64,000 nt of DNA from Eutreptiella sp. 'Long Island Sound 2002' (lineage: Eukaryota; Euglenozoa; Euglenophyceae; Eutreptiales; Eutreptiaceae). Numbering within the stretch: the first letter of the stretch is position 1; each line of letters starts with the position of its first letter. Shown piece by piece: positions 43,571 to 54,224 of the stretch. Under the pieces are notes generated by a model that worked only from the letters and a program-made list of their open reading frames with translations, did no database searches and had not been told where the DNA came from. The position numbers and the translations under genes are program-made. The stretch lies in the NCBI GenBank assembly GCA_964036045.1, contig OZ038392.1:41082806-41146805 (forward strand), in the 5' to 3' direction.

Positions 43571-44768
43571 GTATCAACCCCATCTTCCGCACTTACCTCG
43601 TTGAGAACAACGAGGGGCAGCTCCTAACCCGTGCTGAGACTATGTCCCAGCGTAGAAAGCGAAACTAATTTCCCTGTGTCAGTCTACTGACAGGTGTACT
43701 GAGCACTGCACTGACCCTGTCTGTGCCCTGCAGACCCATGCCTATGGTTTCCAGCGTGGGCCAGGTGGCCGCTTATCAGGATTGCAGCCACCCAGCGAGT
43801 GTATGCCTTGTTGACCATGTGTTGCATGGGGACTGCCCTGATGTAATGACCTTGGGGAGCCAACGAAGAACGGTGGCTTACTACACCAGGGGGGAATGAC
43901 AAGCAAGGTGTTATGAGGCAAGGTGTGTCTTCCCTCCTTGGGGACAAGCGAGCCCACAGTTAGGACCCCTGACTGGTCCAGACCCATGGGGTTCTACCCT
44001 TCCTTACAGGGTTTACCATACCCCTATGTGTGCTACGTATGTCTGTGTGTGTCTCACTTCTCTCCCCGGCGTGGCTCCCGGAGACCGGGCTTCGCTGACG
44101 TCGGACCGAAGGTCCTAATCAGGTACTATTACCACTCCTATGGCGCCCAATTTCTGTGCTGGCGCCTATCCTTGGGGGAAGACGGCAAAAGCCCTACCTA
44201 CTAGAGGAGAGGGGTGGCCAAGTGTGCTAAGGGCATACAAAACGCCCATTTTTGCTACAGGCCAAAAGCTAACGCACTCCCCTGCCCACGAGGAAAACCA
44301 CGCGGGACAGGAGACACCACTACACTACACTCACTAACGCCAGCACCGGCCTTCGAAGGCAGGGTGAGCACTCATCACTTGCACTCAACTCCTGCCAGGC
44401 CTGCTGACCCTAACCCCTACACACGCTACTGGGTGCTGCTGTCGAAGATGTCTCGGGTCCTAATGACCCTCCTGTGAAGAAGACAAGAGAACACAGCGCT
44501 GCTAAGCAACTGTGGCCTAACAGGGGACGCCACAACGCGTTTCCCCTGCTAGGGCTTGGAGGGAAGGGGTGCTCTTGTTGTGCGCACAGCGCGGATGTCG
44601 ATGAAGTTGAACTGCCCTTGCCACTCCTGGCTGAGGCACAGTCAATTGATTTGTGATCAGCGCCCCTGTTTTGCTGGAGCAGAAAAATGGGTAGCCGCCG
44701 AAGGCAGCTGCTGCGTGCATCAATCACCCTGAACCTCTCCCACCTGTCCAACAGAGGCAAATGAAGGG

Positions 44769-44850
44769 GTGTTTGCGGCAGAGGAACCAAGCCACACTCC
44801 ACGTATTATACGCTTCTCAGTGTGACCTATAATACACTGTCCGCAAACAC
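44769..44850. repeat. Inverted repeat GTGTTTGCGG/CCGCAAACAC
   Basis: 10-bp arms about 62 bp apart with further internal pairing (GTATTATACG, TATAATACAC). Conserved in copy 2 at 53040-53121. Confidence 0.65.
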
Positions 44851-45903
44851 ACCCTGTCAAGCAAGCAAGCGTTAAGAGACTCCTCAGGTTCTCTTACAGA
44901 ACGTACCGAGGAGCCCCTGGGTAACCTAAACAAGGTTTACCGTGCGCAATTCGCGTGGCCTACCCTTTAATGCATCATGTGCACGCAGGGAAGGGAGGCA
45001 GAACCATAACCACAATGACTCTACCAGGAGGTGAGCTCCTCCTGGGCTAACCTACCTTACTCACCATGCATCGTGTGAATGCCGAAATGAAGCGAACACA
45101 AAACAAGCCTAAGCGTTTTAAGCAACCCTACTTTAACGCTACGGCTGCACACGAACAACCACTTTCTTTTTTTTTACCTGTGAAGAGAGAACAAGGATGA
45201 ATCGGGGTACAAGGAAAGCGTCACAGCGTGTGAATGCCTCGATTAGGCACATGGATCGCGAGCACAGCGCATATTCTAACCCTACGTGCGCGCTGCGCGC
45301 TCCATTCGCATCGCATACCTTTCATTCCTGTTTTGACCTGTGCAGAGCACGAGGAAGGAACACCCGAACCCCCAACGAACACAGCGTTGACAACCCTAAC
45401 GTTTTGACAAAATAACCAACACGAACGCAATGCATGCGTGTGAGATGACACTGACATACCTGAGAGGTGGGTTGTTGACCTGCTCTGTGGTGTGGGTTGA
45501 ATTTGAATACTTTTCTCTGAAGTTCATAAACATTTTGATGCAACTGTGCAAAAATTTCCTTTAGAACTTTAAAAACTACGGCTCATACCTTCTTTTTCAA
45601 AAAGCCGTTTACGCTTGCGCAATCTTGTTTTTGAAGTCCGCTTCCTTTGCGCTTGTCTGCGACTTTAGGTTATGTGTAAAAATGACGATTTCCCGCATGG
45701 TTTCGTCGATTTTTAAATGATTTCACTTGCTAAATCGCAACCCCTTCCGCTAAACCGCAGGAATCACTCCCTGTTGGTTACATTTTCTATTTTTTCCAGC
45801 TCCTGGAGATTTGTGTCCTCCATTGGGAGTATTGCTCTGCCCTGGCCCTTGGTCAGGACTTTTATCAAAACGCTGTTTATACAGCGATAGCCGTCCGCAT
45901 TAG

Positions 45904-45976
45904 AGCGTTCGACTGTACCCTAGTGGGCAAGCATCTGTGCTCTAGGGAGGGAGTCCTGGGTTCAAACACCGCTATT
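45904..45976 (+). other. tRNA-like sequence in the 3' region of copy 1
   Basis: TACCCTAGTGGGCAAGCA resembles a tRNA D-arm/A-box and CCTGGGTTCAAAC a T-arm/B-box, at tRNA-like spacing. The acceptor stem does not close. The version in copy 2 (GGGTTCAAACCCC) is closer to consensus. Confidence 0.4.
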
Positions 45977-46208
45977 CCCAAACTTTTTCCAAAAGTTTTC
46001 GTCGCACGCCGGCGACTTTTGAGGAATGCCCCATCGAAGGGACATCATTCACGGTACATTAGACTGTTTTTCAAGGGTACTTACAGTGTGATAGGCTTCT
46101 ATGAACTGATGAAGATGTTCTTGGTAAGTTTAATGCATTTTCTGAGGTAATTTTGGGAATATTTGAGCCTTTTTCCTTGGTCCTACTAGCTTAGCTAACT
46201 AGTACTCC

Positions 46209-46215
46209 AGGGGGG
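46209..46215 (+). promoter_or_regulatory. Polypurine tract of copy 1
   Basis: AGGGGGG immediately before the 3' LTR; copy 2 has the same CCAGGGGGG. Expected primer for plus-strand DNA synthesis. Confidence 0.7.
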
Positions 46216-46924
46216 AGGAAGAAAAAGTCACTGCCATGTCCTTCTTGGAGGGCTTGATCCAGGCCAACCCCCCCTTAAAACCCTTTTGTTGATGCTAAGA
46301 CTAACTTAAGTGTTTTTATCTCTCTTTTGTTGCCTAAAGTACACTTTCTCAATGTTACTAGGGTTGTAACCCTAGCCCCCCATGAAGTTCACCCCTACCA
46401 CTCAACTGAGCGGAGGTACCTTCCTTCATGGAGGATATACCGAAAGAAAATAGGCATTTCATGCTTTAGGCCTTGGAGGTTAAGCCTAGTGGTCTCCCAC
46501 CCCAAGACCCCTATACTCAATTTTTTCTACCACTTATTGTGGTCCTACTTTGTAACTGTTTCTGAATTCAGTTGCTTGGCCAAGTCATTTTCTGTGTGGT
46601 CCTGACATCTATGCCCCACTTTCCTAACCAGCACCATTTCACCCAAACGAGTGCACATGAAGTGTCTAATGCTATCTTTGAGGCCTGAGTCAGACCGATT
46701 TTCATATAAAATCTTTTGTATTATCCATTTGTGATTGAATCTTTGTGTATAAACCTGCTTTGTCTATCTGCAGCCCTTCTGTGTTACACTGGATTCCAAA
46801 ACCAATCATTGATTCGCTCCACATCCTGTTCTTGCTCTACTTGCTGCTTTGGTTTGGGTTTACAACTACAAAACTTCCAGGATTTCATCAAAATATCTAG
46901 GGCATAAATCAAGGACATCTTTCT
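46216..46924 (+). repeat. 3' LTR of Ty3/gypsy copy 1
   Basis: Starts AGGAAGAAAAAG (one change from AGTAAG) and ends CATCTTTCT at the CTGTT duplication. TATA-like ATATAAAA at about 46704. Confidence 0.93.
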
Positions 46925-46929
46925 CTGTT

Positions 46930-49282
46930 TATTGTTCGTCGTTCTGTGTCAGATAGTCTGCAGTGAATGCGCTTTTCCTGTCTGTGGCACAAATGTTATG
47001 TTTGTCTTGGTCCGGGTCGTTGACTGTTTCTTTTGTTTGCCAGACTGGTATAGCGTCGTCAAGTTGCAGTTTGCGCTAGCTGGCGCAATCCAGAAATCTA
47101 GCATACTCTTAACCCTACCTGTCCTTTCTTCCTGTGCCTTTCTCAGCGCCCCCTTTCGCCTGTTTCTCAGAGAGGCACCGACCTAAGGACCGGCGGACAG
47201 GAGGGTGATTGGTGCATAAGTCCCCAGTCTGAAATGGGGCGCTGATCACAATCCTGAGTCTGAAGGTGACAGTCACGTCTCAACCTGTGTGTTTGTTTAG
47301 TTAGATTTCTGTAAGGCACCGTCCTTAGAACCAGCCAGCCTCCGGCTCACCACCATCGGGCGTCTTGGTCCCAGCCCTGTAGAGAGAGTGGACAGCGTCA
47401 TCTGCCTCAACAACCATCATCAGGCATCTTGGTCCCGGCCCTGCAGAGAGAGTGGACCGCGTCACCTGCCTCAACAACCACCTTTTTCACTGACTGTGTA
47501 GTACTGAGGTGGGCTGGCTTGGTACTGTTGTTTCTGTAGAGTGTGCGGTGGTTCAGGACTGTGGTATGTACAAGGGACTGTTTAAGCCGCCAGCTTCTGC
47601 CGTCAGAGAAGCTTAGTCGCTGCGCCTGAGCACCAACCCCTTTTCTTCTGGGTACCCATGGGTAAGGCCTGTATTGACAGCCGTGGATGACTTACGGTGA
47701 TTAATTGACGCTGGAGTATCAGTAGGGAGCACTGGAGTTGGAGGAACCAGGGAATACTCAGTGCTGTGGCTAGGCAGCGTGGTTTTGTTGTGAGGCCCAC
47801 ATGTACTGGAATTACTGTCCAGTTTCCTTTGAGTCCGGGTCCGAGGCGTATTTATCCGTTTGTGTCCTTGAGGGTGAAGGTAGAGTCTACACACGCCTCT
47901 CGCTTTTTGCTGAGTTCCCCGTGCACCCTACAGACCAGACTTCTGTTCTCCCCAGTGGGGGGGGCATGCAGAAAGAATTTAGGCTTTGTGTGTTGAATTA
48001 CCACTGAGGTGGATATTGTCAAATTTTGTGCTGGCGAAGGGAGCTCTGGTGATATAGATGTAAGCGGAACGGGGGAAGCACCCTCACAGAGGTCTGTTTT
48101 ATTTCTGAACTCTGAGTGTTCCTACGAATTTTTGGTTTCGGGCTTGTTAAACCCTGATAGCGCGTACTCTTTCTTCATGACCCGTACGACCCCATTAAGT
48201 TACCCTTCGCCAAGCACCCCGTATTGATACCCCAGTTTTTGGCGCGTTGCACACTGTGGGTTTGTATTGATTTCCCCACTGGAGGACGTGTGCTTAGTTT
48301 GTTGGGTGACTCATTATCACTCACTGTGCACCTTGTAAGGTGTTGACTTAGCTGTAGTTGGTTGGTTTTAGTGTGGCTGCTCGGCTCTCTCGACATGTAC
48401 CCTAGGCTGGCACGGAAGGACTGGGAGCTGGTTCACAGTTGTCCCTGTAGACCCCAGCTTACAGCTACCAGAGCGCCTTGGCATGCAGTACTATGTACCT
48501 CTGGGTAATACCTTGTTCCTGTTGTGTGATTGACTGTTTTGGTCTGTCGTGTACCTCTACCGCTTCCTGATGCCAGTCCCCTGTCCCTGCCTGATTCTGG
48601 TCGGGGACGGTTAGTTCATTTTGCCAAACGCGTCAAGGAACCTGAGGCCAGCCCTGGCTTATGCTCAGGTAATGTGAGGTTGTCCTAGATCACTGCTGAA
48701 GGGTCTCCGTGAACGGCCAAGTTGTCCGCTGTTCGCCCAGGGCCTCCAGCATGTACCTGCTCGGGGTAAGGCAACCCCTGGCAAGGGTTGAAGGGGTGAC
48801 CACCCTTCCCCAATTTGCAAGTAACTCCAGTCCCTAAATGGCCTGGTGATTCATCATCTAAGTTTACTTGTTCTGTTCATTACCCAAGAGGTCACCTTGA
48901 GTGTCTCTCGATGATTTTTTGTTCCTGAGGTTTTTCAGTCCTGTACGCCCGTTGTTTTTTTATGGCTGTCATCCTATTTGAGCTGTCTTCTTGATTTATT
49001 CTTGTTGGTTCAAATTGAATGGCAGTGAACATGACTTTGGCTTTGCCCCCTTTCTTTCACATTACCAGGTAAATCCGGAAACCCGCAGTGGAGAAGGGAC
49101 CTGTTACGTCTGTTGGTTGACACTTTACAGGACAGTACAGACACATTTCCAAGTTAAATGATACGTCTGGTTACCTTAGTCCTACAAGGGGTCATGACAA
49201 CCATCAATAAATGAGATGGTTTTTGACACCCTCATTTCTGACTCATTAGTGCATGACAATGTCATGAAAGCCATCAATAGAT
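46930..49282. other. Non-coding DNA between the two large elements
   Basis: No supported gene. Holds a 64-bp tandem duplication at 47350. The T/G-rich plus-strand character resembles that of 62.0-63.8 kb, but I could not align the two by eye. Confidence 0.45.
47350..47477. repeat. Tandem repeat, 2 x 64 bp
   Basis: CATCTTGGTCCCGGCCCTG and AGAGAGAGTGGAC, then CTGCCTCAACAA, are found in both units with about eight differences. Confidence 0.85.
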
Positions 49283-49920
49283 TCGGGCCACCTCGCTCTC
49301 CTGTCGCCATCCTGTCGCCTCCCTGTCGCCTTCTTGTCGCTGTTTTGGCACTTTTAGCCCCCTGTCGCTCCCCTGTTGCTTGCCTGTCGCTCTCCTGTCG
49401 CTCCCCTGTCGCTCCCCTGTCGCTCCCCTGTTGCTTCCCTGTCGCTTTCCTGCCGCCCTCCTGTCGCTATCCTGTCGCTTACTGTCGCTTCCTGTTGAGT
49501 CCTGTCGCCATGCTACTTTTTGCCTGGCGCCTTCCTGTCGCTCTCCTGTTGCTCTCCTGTCGTTCCCTCCTGTCGCTCCCCTGTCGCTATTTCATGTTGC
49601 CTCCCTGTCGCCCTCCTGTCGCTTGTCTGTCGTCTTCCTGCCGCCTCCCTGTCGCCTCCCTGTCGCCTCCCTGTCGCCTCCCTGTCGCCCAATGTGGTAA
49701 CCTGTCGCTCTCCTGTCGCTAGGCTGTCGCTTACCCGTCGCTTGCCTGTCGCCTTCCTGTCGCCTCCCTGTCGCCTCCCTGTCGCCTCCCTGTCGCCTCC
49801 CTGTCGCCCAAAGTGGTAACCTGTCGCTCTCCTGTCGCTAGGCTGTCGCTTACCCGTCGCTTGCCTGTCGCCTTCCTGTCGCCTCCCTGTCGCCTCCCTG
49901 TCACCTCCCTGTCGCCCAAT
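49283..49920. repeat. CTGTCGCCTCC minisatellite, ~0.6 kb
   Basis: More than 50 units of 9-11 bp, consensus CTGTCGCCTCC or CTGTCGCTCCC. A higher-order duplication of about 120 bp is visible (GTGGTAACCTGTCGCTCTCC at 49693 and 49813). The 11-bp period yields an 11-residue Pro/Val/Ala/Ser/Cys repeat in all plus frames, which I do not regard as a gene. Confidence 0.93.
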
Positions 49921-50942
49921 GTGTTACCCTATCGATGGAAAGCCACAAACACCTCAAACAGGCAGTTCGATAGTAACAAGAATGTTCTTTGTTCATGCCA
50001 AATTGTCAGATCTCGCCTTAGCAAACCTCCCCAAAGGCGTGCAAAGCAATGATGCAAATCGCAGATCCATGGTCCAATCATTTGCATTGTTTGACAATCA
50101 TAAATTCCTAACACCCTTGGTGATCTACTATGCACATTTGCATGGCCGCTCAGCTGTAGGCTCGCAACCATTTTGCAAATCAAACTGAATCTCACAATTA
50201 TGTAGTACACACGCCGCCAAGAAAAAGTAGGTCAACTCATTATATTTGTATCATCCACCTCGGCTCTTAACTCGATGAAAAAGGCCAAACTTCTTGATGT
50301 TGGAGAATGCACGTACTCGTCCAAGAATGCGAATGAGATGGTGCGTGACCCGCTCTGCCAATGTATTATGGGGTTCCATGTTACAGCCGTGGCGTGCACC
50401 ACTGAGTTCCCCTACGTCAGAATGAACCGGACCTGCTGCCAGCTCTGACCTGATGAGCAGGATCCGTGTTGTTAAACCCAGGTGATGACCCCAGTCCTCT
50501 GGAGCAAGCACGACCCAAGTCCTCTCCCTGGTGCGTCCCCTACACGCCGCCCAAGTCGCGTTGACCTCTGGGCGATGTTACCTGTTGCAGTATGCAGGTA
50601 TTACTTCTGCAGGCAGAGAGAGAGCTAGCGGATTCTGGAGAGAAGAGTCGAGCTTGCCTGCCATGCTTTGACGCAGCAATCCCCGGGAGGGGGAAAATGT
50701 CATAGAAACCGCCTTGGCGAGTATCCCCTGGAGGTTGGGTAAGCGTTAGTAAACCCGACAGCAAGTTTGCCGCATGGAACCTCCCCCGTGAGTTTGCCGT
50801 CAGTAGACCCTTTGTTATCTGGAGATGAGTTGTAGCGGTATATAGCTTCAGGTGTGTTTTTCTTTGCCCGTAGGCTGAGGTACTTACTTCACCAAAGCTG
50901 TGTTGTCCTTTTACTTTACGTTCAGGGCCTCAGTGTGATCCG
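49921..50942. other. Non-coding DNA
   Basis: No supported gene; short frames only on both strands. Confidence 0.5.
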
Positions 50943-50947
50943 CCTGC

Positions 50948-51656
50948 AGAAAGATGTCCTTGATTTATGCCCTAGATATTTTGATGAAATCCTGCAGGTT
51001 TTGTAGTTGTAAACCCAAACCAAAGCAGCAAGTAGAGCAAGAACAGGATGTGGATCGAATCAATGATTGGTTTTGGAATCCAGTGTAACACAGAAGGGCT
51101 ACAGATAGACAATGCAGGTTTATACAGAAAGATTCAATCACAAATGGATAATACAAAAGATTTTATATGAAAATTCGACTGACTCAGGCCTCCAAGATAG
51201 CATTAGACACTTCATGTGCACTCTTTTGGGTGAAATGGTGCTGGTTAGGAATGTGGGGCATAGATGTCAGGCCAACACAGAAAATGACTTGGCCAAGCAA
51301 CTGAATTCAGAAACAGTTAAAAGGTACAACCACAATAAGTGGTAGAAACAATTGAGTATAGGGGTCTTGGGGTAGGAGACCACTAGGCTTAACCCCCAAG
51401 GCCTAAAGCATGAAATGCCTATTTTATTTCGGTATATCCTCCATGAAGGAAGGTACCTCCGCTCAGTTGAGTGGTAGGGGTGAACTTCATGGGGGGCTAG
51501 GGTTACAACCCTAGTAACATTGAGAAAGTGTACCAAAAGCTTCAAAAGAGTGGTAAAAATACTTAAGTTAGTCTTAGCATCAACAAAAGGGTTTTAAGGG
51601 GGGCTTGGCCTGGATCAAGCCCTCCAATAAAGACATGGCAGTGACTTTTTCTTACT
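50948..51656 (-). repeat. 3' LTR of Ty3/gypsy copy 2
   Basis: Reads AGTAAGAAAAAG...CATCTTTCT on the minus strand; preceded by the CCAGGGGGG polypurine tract at 51657-51665. Confidence 0.93.
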
Positions 51657-54224
51657 CCCCCCTGGAGTACTAGTTAGCTAAGCTAGTAGGACCAAGGAAA
51701 AAGGCTCAAATATTCCCAAAATTACCTCAGAAAATGCATTAAACTTACCAAAAACATCCTCATCAGTTCATAGAAGCCTGTCACACTGTAGGTACCATCG
51801 AAAAACAATGTAATGTACCGTGAATGATGTCCCTTCGATGGGGCATTCCTCAAAAGTCGCCGGCGTGCGACGAAAACCTTTGGAAAAAAACTTGGGGGTA
51901 GTGGGGTTTGAACCCAGGACTTCATCCCTGGAGCACATGTGCTTGCCCACTAGGGTACAGTCGAACGCTCTAATGCGGACGGCTATCGCTGTATAAACAG
52001 CGTTTTGGTAAACGTCCTGACGGAGGGCCAGGGCGGAGCAATACTCCCAATGGAGGACACAAATCTCCAGGGGCTGGAAAACATAGAAAATGTAACCAAC
52101 AGGGAGTGATTCCTGCGGTTTAGCGGAAGGGGTTGCCATTTAGCAAGTCAAATCGCTAAAAATTGACGAAATCACGCGGGAAATTGTCATTTTTACACAT
52201 AACTCAAAGTCGCAGACAAGCGCAAAGGAAGCGGACTTCAAAAACAAGGTTGCGCAAGCGTAAACGGCTTTTGAAAAAGAAGGTATGAGCCGTAGTTTTT
52301 GAAGTTCTAAATGAAATTTTTGCACAGTTGCATCAAAACTTTTACAAACTTCAGAGAAAAGTATTCAAATTCAACCCACACCACAGAGCAGGTGGACAAC
52401 CCAGCTCTCAGGTATGCCAGTGTCATCTCACACGTATGCATTGCGTTCGTGTTGGTTGTTTCGTTAAAACGTTAGGGTTGTCAACGCTGTGTTCGTTGGG
52501 GGTTCGGGTGCTCATCTCCTTTGCTCTGCACAGGTCAAAACAGGAATGAAAGGTATGTGATGCGAATGGAGCGCTCAGCGCGCACGTAGGGTTAGAATAT
52601 GCGCTGTGCTCGCGATGCATGTGCCTAATTGAGGCATTCAGACGCTGTGACGCTTTCCCTGTACCCCAATTCATCCTTGATTTTTCTTCACAGGTAAGGA
52701 AAGGAAAGTGTTTGCTCGTGTGTAGCCGTAGCGTTAAAGTAGGGTTGCTTAAAACGCTTAGGCTTGTTTAAAACTCGCAATAGCGTTGCTTTGCGTTCGC
52801 TTCACTTCGGCATTCACACAATGCATGCCGAGTAAGGTAGGTTAGCCCAGGAGGAGCTTGCCTCCTGGTTGAGTCAGTGATTATGGTTCTGCCTCCCTTC
52901 CCTGCGTGCACACGATGCATTAAAGGGTAGGCCACGCGAAATGCGCACGGTAAACCTTGTTTAGGTTACCTAGGGGCTCCTCGGTACGTTCTTTAAGAGA
53001 ACCTGAGGAGTCTCTTAACGCTTGCTTGCTTGACAGGGTGTGTTTGCGGACAGTGTATTATAGGTCACACTGAGAAGCGTATAATACGTGGAGTGTGGCT
53101 TGGTTCCTCAGCCGCAAACACCCCTTCATTGGCCTCTGTTGTACAGGTGGGAGAGGTTCAGGGTGATTGATGCACGCAGCAGCTGCCTTCGGCGGCTATC
53201 CATTTTTCTGCCCCAGCCAATCAGGGGCGCTGATCACACAATCAATTGACTGCGCCTCAGCCAGGAGTGGCGTGGGCAGTTCGACTCCATCTACATCCGC
53301 GCTGTGCACGCAACAAGAGCACCCCTTCTCTCCAAGCCCTAGCAGGGGAAACGCGTTCTGACGTCCCCTGTTAGTCCACAGTTGCTTAGCAGCGCTGTGT
53401 TCTCTTGTCTTCTTCACAGGAGGGTCATTAGGACCCGAGACTTCATTGACAGCAACACCAAGTAGCGTGTGTAGGGGTTCGGGTCAGCAGGCCTGGCAGG
53501 AGTTGAGTGCAAGTGATGAGTGCTCACCCTGCCTTTGAAGGCCGGTGCTGGCGTTAGTGAGTGTAGTGTAGTGGTGTCTCCTGTCCCGCGTGCTTTTCCT
53601 CGTGGGCAGGGGAGTGTGTGCCAGCTTTTGGCCTGTAGCAAAAATGGGCGTTTTGTATGCCCTTAGCACACTTGGCCACCCCTCCCCCCTAGTAGGTAGG
53701 GCTTTTGCCGTCTTCCCCCAAGGATAGGCGCCAGCACAGAGATTGGGCGCCATAGGAGTGGTAATAGTACCTGAGTAGGACCTTCGGTCCGACGTCAGCG
53801 AAGTCTGGTCTCCGGGAGCCACGCCAGGAGGAGAAGTGAGACACACACAGACATACGTAGCACACATAGGGGTATGGTAAACCCTGTAAGGAAGGGTAGA
53901 ACCCCATGGGTCTGGACCAGTCAGGGGTCCTAACTGTGGGCTCGCTTGTCCCCAAGGAGGGAAGACACCCCTTGCCTCATAACACCTTGCTTGTCATTCC
54001 CCGCTGGTGTAGTAAGCCACCGTTCTTCGTTGGCTCCCCAAGGTCATTACATCAGGGCAGTCCCCATGCAACACATGGTCAACAAGGCATACACTCGCTG
54101 GGTGGCTGCAATCCTGATAAGCGGCCACCTGGCCCACGCTGGAAACCATAGGCATGGGTCTGCAGGGCACAGACAGGGTCAGTGCAGTGCTCAGTACACC
54201 TGTCAGTAGACTGACACAGGGAAA
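51657..54224. other. 2.57-kb non-coding 3' region of copy 2
   Basis: Collinear with 43669-46215 of copy 1. Contains the conserved inverted repeat at 53040-53121 and the tRNA-like stretch at 51903-51972. No conserved sense ORF. Confidence 0.7.
51903..51972 (-). other. tRNA-like sequence in the 3' region of copy 2
   Basis: On the minus strand, CCTAGTGGGCAAGCACATG and CCTGGGTTCAAACCCCAC stand at tRNA-like spacing. The T-arm pairs 4 of 5 positions; no closed acceptor stem. Confidence 0.4.

Larger units (their letters stand above)
37154..43668 (+). pseudogene. pol: pol of Ty3/gypsy copy 1 (PR-MT-RT-RH-IN-CHD), interrupted
   Basis: Pol is in the same frame as gag and starts directly after the UAG at 37151; there is no ATG near the protease. 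Order: aspartic protease (VLDTGATLSIV, about 37226); DIRS/Dam-methyltransferase-like domain (37655-37965); an acidic linker; reverse transcriptase (about 38845-39560) with VVDYGE and HIDDVSLG (39389) in place of the usual YxDD; RNase H (VLITDASDVGGGG, about 39835-40290); integrase zinc-binding start before the TIR insertion at 40609; integrase core 42490-43060 with CERQNRVVEQ; a GPY-like FKVGNLVLVHH; and a chromodomain. Breaks: TGA 40544, the TIR element, TAG 42493, a frameshift near 42600, TGA 43104 and a 2-bp deletion near 43113. Confidence 0.92.
43669..46215. other. 2.5-kb non-coding 3' region of copy 1
   Basis: Between the pol stop and the 3' LTR polypurine tract there is no conserved sense ORF. 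The equivalent region in copy 2 (51657-54224) is about the same length and largely collinear, so it is part of the element. It includes a hairpin (44769-44850) and a tRNA-like stretch (45904-45976). Antisense frames at 44410-44802 are not preserved in copy 2. Confidence 0.7.
30795..46924 (+). mobile_element. Ty3/gypsy LTR retrotransposon copy 1, with two nested insertions
   Basis: Two LTRs of about 708 bp flank gag and pol. The 5-bp target-site duplication CTGTT lies at 30790-30794 and 46925-46929. Domain order PR, methyltransferase-like, RT, RNase H, IN, chromodomain is that of a Ty3/gypsy chromovirus. Total length is 16.13 kb; removing the nested LTR element with its 5-bp duplication and the nested TIR element with its own 5-bp duplication leaves about 11.05 kb, close to the 11.07 kb of copy 2. 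Coding lesions: LTR insertion in gag, a 1-bp deletion near 35587, TGA at 36542, TGA at 40544, TIR insertion at 40609, TAG at 42493, a 1-bp deletion near 42600 and a 2-bp deletion near 43113. Confidence 0.95.

Noticed and set aside
44410-44802. Antisense 130-codon ORF in the 3' region of copy 1 (possible env or antisense gene)
   Set aside because: The matching region of copy 2 has stops and frame changes, and there is no signal peptide or membrane pattern.
45904-45976. Functional tRNA gene
   Set aside because: The A- and B-box-like parts are present but the acceptor stem does not close and the two element copies differ at stem positions.
49216-49722. 168-residue Pro/Cys/Ser repeat protein
   Set aside because: It is the translation of the 11-bp minisatellite, which is open in all plus frames because of its composition.
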